64,000 nt of DNA from the NCBI GenBank assembly GCA_002104985.1, contig MCGO01000156.1:1-64000 (forward strand), in the 5' to 3' direction. A program made the position numbers and the translations under genes. Under the pieces are notes generated by a model. The model had not been told where the DNA came from. It ran no database searches and saw nothing but the letters and a program-made list of their open reading frames with translations. Origin of the DNA: Rhizoclosmatium globosum (taxonomy: Eukaryota > Chytridiomycota > Chytridiomycetes > Chytridiales > Chytriomycetaceae). The number at the start of each line of letters is the position of its first letter. Position 1 is the first letter of the stretch. Positions 57,065-64,000 of this stretch are shown here, piece by piece.

Positions 57065-57982
57065 CTACGCAAGTCTCTTGAGAGTCTTGGCAAAGGCGAT
57101 TCCTTGCTCCTTCGCAATCTGCTTCTCACGGTCAGTGACGGCGCGAGAGCCGTTCGAGTCGGCAATGGCAGAAGCACCCCATGGAGTACCACCTATTGTA
57201 AAAACGAATGAGTAAGTTTTAAAGAGAGAGATGGATCAGGGATTAAGGAATTTACCAGTGACTTCGTCGACTCCGCTAATACCCTTTGGACCAAATCCAA
57301 GTGGCACGAAGATGATTCCGTGGTGAACATAGTTTGGTAAGAAGCTGAAGATGTTTGTTTCTTGACCTGGGTTTTTTCAATTGTCAGTTCGTGTTTCGGA
57401 TTGTAATTAATTACCAACCTCCGTGTTGAGTCGCCGTGGAAGTGAAGGCGCCACCAAACTTTCCGGCAAGGGCACCCGTGGCCCAGAGTCCTCCAGTAGA
57501 GTCCCAGAAGGCCTTGACTTGGGCTGGGGCACCTCCGAAGCGACCACTGGATTTGGAATGGACGCGTAAGAACACGGACCAAAGAGAGACAAACGCGTAA
57601 GTAAACTCACCCGAAACCAAAGAGGAATCCATCAGCCTTGGTAAGGTCGTCTGGCTGTTGTTTGTTTGTTTGTTGGATCCTGAGTTAAGCAACTGGGACA
57701 GAGGCAAAAGCATCAAAACACGAACCGTAATCACAGGAATGTTGTCGAAGATGGCCGCGTGCATCTTGGCAAGGACCTCGGCGGGAAGCGTCTCTGGAAC
57801 GCGGAACAACTTGGCCACGGCACCTTCGGACTCGAGACCTGCCACGATGGCTTCTCCGAGCGTCTTTGTGTGGCCGTAGAACCTGTTGTTTAATGGGCAA
57901 TGGTGTTAGACATGGAGGAGGATATAACTATCTCAAGCACGTACGAGTGAATAACAACGTGGACAATTGGTTTGGCAGGCAT
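57065..57982 (-). CDS. WrbA/Pst2-type NAD(P)H:quinone oxidoreductase, second copy
   Basis: Paralogue of the gene at 23.2-24.0 kb. ATG 57982 (MPAKPIVHVVIHS), then [101 protein letters not shown], ending TLKRLA at 57065. Five exons with introns at the same codons as the first copy. This copy has the more canonical YGH in the FMN phosphate loop, where the other has WGH. High confidence. Confidence 0.95.
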
Positions 57983-58103
57983 CTGTTTTTTGCTTTGTTT
58001 TTTGGGAATAGAGAATGGCGCGACTTTCACGCATCTTATGGAATATTGGAGCAATTTAAACCTTTCTTCTTTTATTCATTATTAGTTCGGTATCATTAAG
58101 CAT

Positions 58104-58685
58104 TTAAGCAGAGACGCCGCTTCCAAGAACAAGGCCCGCAACTCCATTCAAACACAACCCAAGCACACTGACAATTCCCGCAGCCCACGTCGCAGCCCGA
58201 TGTGGCTGCAGCGCCTTTGCGTAGGCAATGTATGACCCACGCGAGCAGCTGCGAACAACGACACGAGCAATGCGTGAACAAGCGGCGACCAGGCAGTTGG
58301 AAGCGACGTCCATGCAATAATGAGTCCAAGCGGAATGTTCTCCAGGTCATTCGATACAATTCTCTGCCAACGCACATCCGCCATTCGTGCCTTGAGCTCC
58401 TTTTCGCTGGCCTCGGCACCTTCGGCTGCCACTCCAAAAGTCTGCTTGACTGTAGTAGCCTGGAAAACATATTTAGTACCTGAGATTAAAGTTATATCGC
58501 CTCTTTTGGTTGCAACTAACCTTCAGCGACTTGACAAGATCTGGAAAGGCATTAGCATCCTCAGGGGGGCGACTCCCAGCGCGGAACCTGGCCCCACCTT
58601 GCTTCATCAGAGTAGCATAGAACTTGATGAGCAGGACAAGTGTTGAAAGCGAAGTGGCAGTGTGTGCAACAGGACTAACAGTCAT
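58104..58685 (-). CDS. MAPEG-family membrane protein (microsomal glutathione transferase-like)
   Basis: Family members conjugate glutathione or reduce lipid peroxides in the ER membrane. ATG 58685 opens MTVSPVAHTATSLSTLVLLI (TM1); one intron (GTTAGT...TTCCAG) follows SLK. The family signature is RWQRIVSNDLENIPLGLIIA (basic cluster then NDLEN), then HALLVSLFAAARVGHT. The frame then needs a one-base shift near 58228 to reach AYAKALQPHRAATWAAGIVS and LCLNGVAGLVLGSGVSA, which complete TM3-TM4 and end at 58104. Without the shift the protein would end in unrelated sequence. A missing base in a short T run is the simplest explanation. Confidence 0.78.
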
Positions 58686-58781
58686 TTTTGCTAATTCAAA
58701 TCCAAATCACACCGAGTTTGTCAGCAGTATTCATATATCACATGAGAGACAATTGAATACTTTATTCATAGCTTCTCATAA

Positions 58782-60835
58782 CTAAACCTCGCGAATCTTC
58801 TCCATTTCCCTCCCAGTGGTTGGTTCTCTAACACAAAGATTAACAGCAGATTAACGAAATCATTAAGATTTTCAATTTATTTACGAATCTTTTTAGTAGT
58901 CTACATATTTGTTCACCTCTCCAGTGATCCTTCTCCCATTGTCTCCTTCATCACTTCTTCAAACCGATCCTTGAGTCCTTTCAGAGCACTGTTGTATTCA
59001 TTTTCCGTCCTCCCCTTCTCTTTCCACGCATTCAACGGATGAAACAACGACATGGGAACTCCAGGCAACCCCGCCGACGGAATCTTCAAGTCAAAGTATG
59101 GAAGAACGTCAAACTTTGTTTCTATCGATTTAGCAAGCTCTCCGGAATGGATCTAAAAGGGCAGAGTTAAAGCTACGCCGTCCAAAACAAATAATACTGT
59201 ATTACCGCATCCACGATTGCTCTCGAGTATTGCAATGGAATCCGTGATCCACCGTTTCCAGGTGCTCCACCGCACCAACCCGTATTCAAAACCAAACTTT
59301 GACATCTCCATGCCGCTTCAACTTCTCCGCGAGCATATTAGCATACAGCCGTGGTGGGTGCACGAGAAAAGGTGCTCCAAAACAAGCACTAAACGTGGCA
59401 GTCGGTTCCATGACGCCTTGCTCTGTTCCAGCAACTTTCGAGGTGTATCCAGAGAGGAAGTGATACATTGTTTGTTCCACCGTGAGAGCTGAGACAGGAG
59501 GTAAGACGCCATATGCGTCGCAGGTGAGGAATATAATGTTTTTGGGGTGACCTCCTCGGGATGGGATTTTCGCGTTTGGGATATAGGTAATTGGATAGCA
59601 AACTCTAAGACAAGACAAAGTGAGTTCATGAGGAAATAAGCTTCTGATTGCTCCTATACCGTGTGTTCTCTGTGATGGATCGACTTTTGAAATCAACTTC
59701 GTGTGTGATTGGATCCAGGAAACGTTTTCAAGAACCGTTCCGAACCGAATTGCGTTGTATATTTCTGGTTCCTTTTCTTTAGACAAGTCTACAGCCTTCG
59801 CATAACAGCCGCCTTCAATGTTGAAGACTCCATCATCAGACCAACAATGTTCATCGTCACCAATAAGATTTCGGTTGGGATCTGCAGAGAGCGTGGTTTT
59901 TCCGGTTCCCGAAAGACCAAAGAAGAGTGACACGTCCTTGTCGACTTTGCCTTCATTTGCGGATGAGTGCAAGGATAGGATTCCTTTCAATGGCATCAGG
60001 TAATGCATTATCGTAAAAATCCCCTTCTTCATTTCTCCAGCACTATATTCAAACGTTATTGATTGTGAAGAGCAACTATGGAGAGACTCACTATTCTGTC
60101 CCAAGAATTACAACTTCCTTCGTCTCAAAAGAAAGCGCTACAAGCGTCTTTGACGTAACTCCTTCGATTGACATATCTGCTTCACACTGTCCGGCGTTAT
60201 AAATTGTGAAATCAGGATCTCCAAATGATTCTAATTCTTCGGTTGTTGGCGGAATCAGCATATTCTGCATGAACAAAGCATGATAACTTCTAGAGCATAC
60301 TACGCGAAACTTGAGTCTATGAGCAGGATCCGCACCGGCAAAACCATCGACGGTGTCTGTTTGGGGTGATTGATCGGGATGAATGCGGGTGGCGCTCACC
60401 AACTCGAACAGGGGCCCACTCACACAGCTTCTCGCGCGTCTCCAGAAATTCGAACGCTGCTTTCCGTGCCAGACCGAATGCATGCTGGCCCAGTTTCCTG
60501 TTCACGTTTCCCCACCAGACGCGGTTTAGCGACGGCTCTGCTTCCACGATTCGTTTGTCGGTTGGACTGATTTGAATCAACGAACGCACAAGTTACTTCT
60601 TTGTTCTTAAAAGACGGATGGATAGATCGGCGGTTCACCTGCGGCCCGTCTTTGCACCCGAATGCACAACAAGCGCCCCGGCCGAGGACAGCGTCGTCTT
60701 GGCCTCGTGTTGGAGCGCGTCGACGTAGCAGGACGCGGCCGGTGCGTTTCGCTTGGTTGTCGCTGGGAATGCGAACGTGGCGAGACGGCGGCGGTGGTGG
60801 TGGTGGTGGTGGTGGTGGCGTGGCAGTCGGAACAT
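58782..60835 (-). CDS. PCK1: ATP-dependent phosphoenolpyruvate carboxykinase
   Basis: Converts oxaloacetate to PEP, the key step of gluconeogenesis. Motifs in order: [16 protein letters not shown] then SPTDKRIV (across an intron), [62 protein letters not shown]-loop [104 protein letters not shown]. Two one-base slips are needed, both at short T runs on the coding strand (near 59720 and 59288-59291). ATG 60835 gives MFRLPR followed by eight His and RRR before the conserved start. The last exon is either 58913 or, via an 85-nt intron, ends [14 protein letters not shown] at 58782. About seven exons. Confidence 0.88.
60791..60819. repeat. GGT/CAC trinucleotide microsatellite
   Basis: About nine GGT/GGC units (CAC on the minus strand). 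Within PCK1 it encodes eight consecutive His; on the plus strand it lies just upstream of the 7TM gene's first ATG. Likely length-variable. Confidence 0.85.
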
Positions 60836-62024
60836 GGCTCGGATTTACAACGAAAGGAAAAGAGTGCATCAAAGTGCCGAACGAACAATGGATTCCTCCA
60901 AAACAATGGAAAAATACTCTGGGACAATGGCCGAGCTTATTGACATGCAAGCTGGAACACCAGCCTCTCTCAACTTACACCCCTTGGCATCCAAACTCAA
61001 TCATTTTGGAGCTGGTTTTGCCTCCATTGGAATCGCAGTTTTGCTTGTGCACATCTACCGGTTCGAACAGAAATTCAACCCTATTAATGCGATTCTTTTC
61101 CTCTTGGGTATAACCGCATTTGGAATCTGCGAAACAAAAGCTTGGCTTGCATCACATTGTCAATACTCCCATGATGCTCCTGTTGTTTTTACAATAGACC
61201 ATATCTTGTTGGCTGTGATGGAAATCAGCTACATTCAATTCACTTACACGCGCTCAAAAGGAATCATTCAGTCCACTTTCTCCTCGAAAGTGACGAATTG
61301 GTTCGAACTACTGGCAAATCGCATAGGTCCGGTTTTATTTATTCTGCAATTGATTCCTAGCATAGCCCTAGCTGTGCTTAAACAAAAGGAGTCCCTCCTT
61401 CTTGCTTCTCAAATAACAGCGTTAGTTTGCGCGCTTATCTTACTTTTCTTTGATTTAACGCTGGGATGTCTCTTTTTCAAGTTCCTACTGAGAAACAAAG
61501 TGGAAGGGCAAGACCAACCAGCCGATTTTCAAGTCATTGCCAGATTTGGAATCTTTTCCAGTTCTCTTGTTGTCCTTAATATTATTATTTGTGCCGCGTA
61601 CATCATAATCGGACAAGACAATGCTATCGTCCCTCTCTTGATCAGTGTTTCAAGCCTCCTAAATGTAACTACGTTCGGGGTTTTGCTGGGCATGAAGTTA
61701 CATTTATTTTTTCTTCGAAAGCAAGAAGCTGCACCTCTTTCAAAAGAAGGCTGCAAAGTATCGATGGAATCTTTGAAGGAAATCCAAAAATCCATCAAAA
61801 CGTCACATACTTCACTGAACGAGCATTTTCAGTCATCTCAATTACTACCTCAAATGTCACCCATTATGCCAGCTTCTAGAGATAGCTCTGCGTCGTCTTT
61901 GAGAGAAGTTGCTGCTTGTTCTTCTCCTAATTTGGCAGTAGCCACAGTGGAGCTGGCACGACCACGATCACAGCATGACCGTTTAAACCTCAAATCATTT
62001 GAGAGACCCAAAACCATGGGATAG
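60834..62024 (+). CDS. Unknown seven-transmembrane protein with Ser-rich tail
   Basis: Intronless, ATG 60834 ([14 protein letters not shown]) or ATG 60894 (MDSSKTMEKYSG); about 395 residues from the first. Seven hydrophobic helices: GAGFASIGIAVLLVHIY, INAILFLLGITAFGIC, VFTIDHILLAVMEISYI, IGPVLFILQLIPSIALAVL, LLASQITALVCALILLFF, IFSSSLVVLNIIICAAYIII, VPLLISVSSLLNVTTFGVLL. The cytosolic tail is Ser/Thr-rich (MPASRDSSASSLREVAACSS), the sort of region arrestins and kinases recognise. No classical GPCR motif is seen, so the family is open. Divergent from PCK1; the first ATG overlaps PCK1's. Convergent with the F-box/LRR gene (43 bp between stops). Confidence 0.75.
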   Translation: MARIYNERKRVHQSAERTMDSSKTMEKYSGTMAELIDMQAGTPASLNLHPLASKLNHFGAGFASIGIAVLLVHIYRFEQKFNPINAILFLLGITAFGICETKAWLASHCQYSHDAPVVFTIDHILLAVMEISYIQFTYTRSKGIIQSTFSSKVTNWFELLANRIGPVLFILQLIPSIALAVLKQKESLLLASQITALVCALILLFFDLTLGCLFFKFLLRNKVEGQDQPADFQVIARFGIFSSSLVVLNIIICAAYIIIGQDNAIVPLLISVSSLLNVTTFGVLLGMKLHLFFLRKQEAAPLSKEGCKVSMESLKEIQKSIKTSHTSLNEHFQSSQLLPQMSPIMPASRDSSASSLREVAACSSPNLAVATVELARPRSQHDRLNLKSFERPKTMG

Positions 62025-62067
62025 ATTGAGAAGGAGAAATAAATTCGGAGCTCTACATTGCTTTAAT

Positions 62068-63234
62068 TCAAGTCAACCATAAATCAGGAATTTGAAAAGG
62101 ATATGAAAGATTTAGATTGTCACGCAAATCACATCCCCTCAAGTTCATTTGACCCCACTCCGAAGGCACTGGGCCTTCTAATTGATTGTCAGCCAATAAA
62201 ACGGATGTTAGCGACGCAAGATGTCCCAATTCCGGTGGAATTCGTCCAATCAAATGACAGCCGCATAGATGAAGTTTTTTTAGTCGAGAAAGGGTGCCAA
62301 GTTCAGGTGGGATGTGATTGGGCATCGCCGGATTTTCATTTAGGGATAAAGACAAGGTTTCCAGCCTTTTCAAGTTACCGAATTCGACTGGTATAGGGCC
62401 CATTATATTGGTTGTATTTGCACGAAAGGTCACAAGAGACGTCAAACAACCCATCGTTGAGGGAAGCATTCCGCCAAGCTCTTCGTTCTCGCACAGAACA
62501 AGTAATCTTAAGTTCACGAGATTACCGATTGATGATGGAATTTCCCCCGTTAGTGAGTTGGCATACAAATCAAGGTTTTGAAGGTTTGAAAGCAACCCAA
62601 TTTCTTCTGGAATAGAACCCACTAAATTACATTGAGGCAACTCCAGCACCACGAGTTTGTTGAGATTTGAGAGCCAGATTCGTGGAAGAGCACAACCCAG
62701 TGGATAATTCCATGAAATTTCAACAACATGAGACATAAACCTTCGAACGTATTCTGATTGATATAATGCAGGTGCATTGAAGAACAGCACATCCCAGTCA
62801 TTTACTGATGTTTCGTCGATATAAGACTTATCCGAGTCCATATATATCCGCTGAGCAGAACGTTTCAAATTCTGAACAATGAATCCAGAGGAACTCAGCA
62901 GCGAGTTGAACGATTTTGATATAGCCCGAAACCTCCAGGCTTCTTGTGGATGGATCCAACTCATTATGTAGCCAACGACTTCTGTTGGAAGACTCGTGAT
63001 GCGAGTATAGTGTTTCTTTGAAGGGTTGCGAAGCTTATCAATCTCTTTGAGGACGTGGTAGTGGTTTTGTTGCATGGTTGCTTGGATGGATTTGGTGGAT
63101 GCTTCGTGGTTACTTTTGAGGATGACAAGGGATTGTTTGACGGATGCAAGCTCTGAGAGTGTAGCTTGTAAGAGGTTGTATAAATCAGCGTTGGATGGCT
63201 CTGTGGCGGAAGGAGCTGCGTGTCGAGTGTTCAT
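62068..63234 (-). CDS. F-box protein with plant-type leucine-rich repeats
   Basis: Single exon, 388 residues from ATG 63234. Residues about 1-70: Ser/Thr-rich start and a short coiled coil (LLQATLSELASVKQSLVIL). Residues about 78-115: F-box-like ITSLPTEVVGYIMSWIHPQE with WRFRAISKSFNSLL. Residues about 190-380: six or so LRRs of the LxxLxLxxNxLxGxIPxxIGxL type (NLQNLDLYANSLTGEIPSSI, SLTSVLLADNQLEGPVPSEW). Probably a substrate receptor of an SCF ubiquitin ligase (inference). The IP-type LRR consensus is typical of plant receptor proteins but also occurs in chytrid F-box/LRR families. Confidence 0.85.
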   Translation of the reverse strand: MNTRHAAPSATEPSNADLYNLLQATLSELASVKQSLVILKSNHEASTKSIQATMQQNHYHVLKEIDKLRNPSKKHYTRITSLPTEVVGYIMSWIHPQEAWRFRAISKSFNSLLSSSGFIVQNLKRSAQRIYMDSDKSYIDETSVNDWDVLFFNAPALYQSEYVRRFMSHVVEISWNYPLGCALPRIWLSNLNKLVVLELPQCNLVGSIPEEIGLLSNLQNLDLYANSLTGEIPSSIGNLVNLRLLVLCENEELGGMLPSTMGCLTSLVTFRANTTNIMGPIPVEFGNLKRLETLSLSLNENPAMPNHIPPELGTLSRLKKLHLCGCHLIGRIPPELGHLASLTSVLLADNQLEGPVPSEWGQMNLRGCDLRDNLNLSYPFQIPDLWLT

Positions 63235-63299
63235 CTCCTATTGCTTTTTCGCTTGCACAAAAGTTACACAATTGACACCACTTTATTAAATATACAGAA

Positions 63300-64000
63300 T
63301 TAAGAAATGTAAGGATCCATCTCATCAGCCACGCGGGCCCGCTGCTCCATTAGAGCTTTAACAAAAGGATTATCACTGCCAGATTGAGCAGCACACTTTG
63401 CGATTGCCGCGTCCAACTCTTCAAGCTCCCTGCGTTTGGAAGGGACAAAGCTTGACACTGAGCTTCGTGAATGGCGGTCCAACGATTTATCTTGCGCACG
63501 ATTCAAGGAAAGCGCAGATGACTCTTCACGCGACAGAATAGTCACTGAAGACCGAATACTTTGACGAATCCGCGACATTCCAGGAATATCGATTAATTGT
63601 TGTTCACGAGCTAGGTTGTCCGGTAAATCCGAATCCTGCCAAGAGCCTTTCGATTCTCCCAAATCGAGTGTTTTGGCATTCCAAAATACCTTTTTCGAAG
63701 GATGGCGATGGGAGTCTGAATACGTTTCCATTTGGATGCTTGCATTTACAGGCTCTGGGTCAGTCCCATCATAAGACACAGATTCACTGAACGCACGTGC
63801 TGGGGATACAGGTAATGACGGTCGTTTCATGGAGCTCTTTCTTGAAAGACTCAGTGCAATTCGTTCAGAAACACCATCATCCATTGAATCCGGCTCTTCA
63901 AACACCAAGACTTGCGATTTACGTCTCGGCACGGTTACATTCGCTCCTTTTGGCGACGTTGGAGACATATCAACAACGCCCACAGGATTCAAAGCATTCG
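63300..64000 (-). CDS. C-terminal part of an unknown regulatory protein (runs off right edge)
   Basis: Open to the right edge without a credible start; the stop is at 63300. The visible 230 or so residues are Ser/Arg-rich and disordered, with many basic-directed phosphosite-like motifs (VPRRKSQVLVF, LSLSRKSSMKRPSLPVSP, RIRQSIRSSVTILSR). A helical end (KRRELEELDAAIAKCAAQSG, then NPFVKALMEQRARVADEMD) follows. No family recognised from this fragment. Confidence 0.6.
   Translation of the reverse strand, partial: NALNPVGVVDMSPTSPKGANVTVPRRKSQVLVFEEPDSMDDGVSERIALSLSRKSSMKRPSLPVSPARAFSESVSYDGTDPEPVNASIQMETYSDSHRHPSKKVFWNAKTLDLGESKGSWQDSDLPDNLAREQQLIDIPGMSRIRQSIRSSVTILSREESSALSLNRAQDKSLDRHSRSSVSSFVPSKRRELEELDAAIAKCAAQSGSDNPFVKALMEQRARVADEMDPYIS

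Noticed and set aside
60753..60833. Longer start for the 7TM protein through a poly-Trp stretch
   Set aside because: The extension begins at a non-ATG-context codon and is just the translated GGT microsatellite, which PCK1 uses in the other direction.

Overview
The window reads as a gene-dense nuclear segment of an early-diverging fungus, most likely a chytrid. The protein set is fungal: Sey1, Lcb1, a HIS6-type HisA, a neurofibromin/Ira RasGAP, and LPMO-like secreted proteins. Genes are split by short GT-AG introns, mostly 45-80 nt with one of about 220 nt. Features more typical of chytrids than of yeasts or moulds are a rhodopsin-like 7TM receptor, an arrestin-SAM protein and an F-box protein with plant-type leucine-rich repeats. 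The assignment to chytrids is an inference from gene content. No rRNA, tRNA, CRISPR array or complete transposon was seen.

Layout. 1-2.7 kb: N-terminal part of a neurofibromin/Ira RasGAP (minus), head-to-head with a broken AFG1-type ATPase gene (2.8-4.2 kb). 4.2-5.9 kb: gene-free, with a 199-bp-period tandem repeat carrying a conserved hairpin. 5.9-6.9: rhodopsin-like 7TM receptor (minus). 7.3-8.9: farnesyl diphosphate synthase. 9.0-12.9: a protein with two copies of an unrecognised Cys-rich module. 13.1-14.2: mitochondrial rhomboid protease. 14.3-21.7 (minus): an unknown membrane-anchored protein, a small B12D/NDUFA4-like protein, and a very large Ser-rich protein that may end in a degenerate sphingoid-base-kinase-like region. 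22-23: TLC-domain membrane protein. 23.2-24.0: WrbA-type quinone reductase. 24.3-26.2: Lcb1 of serine palmitoyltransferase. 26.4-29.2: Sey1 ER-fusion GTPase. 29.8-32.2: oligopeptidase B. 32.3-34.4: GST-kappa-like protein and HIS6, divergent. 34.5-41.1 (minus): membrane PDI, a coiled-coil protein, an arrestin-SAM protein. 41.5-42.6: unknown. 42.8-45.3: second oligopeptidase B. 45.4-46.6: GPI-type S1/P1 nuclease. 46.8-48.6: two tandem LPMO-like genes, one broken. 48.9-49.8: acyl-protein thioesterase. 50.0-52.4: Pro/Ser-rich unknown. 52.4-54.1: tRNA pseudouridine synthase Pus3. 54.4-56.6: four tandem B12D-like genes. 57-58: second quinone reductase. 58.1-58.7: MAPEG protein. 58.8-60.8: ATP-type PEP carboxykinase, divergent from a 7TM protein (60.8-62.0). 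62.1-63.2: F-box/LRR protein. 63.3 to the right edge: C-terminal part of an unknown gene.

How the genes fit together. There is no operon logic, but several themes recur. Sphingolipid and ER membrane: Lcb1, the TLC protein, Sey1, the PDI and possibly the kinase-like C-terminus. Extracellular degradation: two LPMO-like genes, the S1/P1 nuclease and, perhaps, oligopeptidases. Redox: two quinone reductases, GST-kappa-like, MAPEG and PDI. Local duplication is striking: five B12D-like genes, two oligopeptidase B genes, two quinone reductases, two LPMO-like genes and a duplicated module within one protein. Four of the five B12D-like genes carry TGACTCA/TGAGTCA sites upstream of a TATA-like box.

Caveat. 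Several conserved genes (PEP carboxykinase, MAPEG, the 7TM receptor, the Cys-module gene) show one-base frame slips, several at homopolymers, which looks like residual assembly error. The AFG1 locus and the first LPMO-like gene carry lesions that are harder to explain that way. Splice sites were placed by eye and are approximate where noted.
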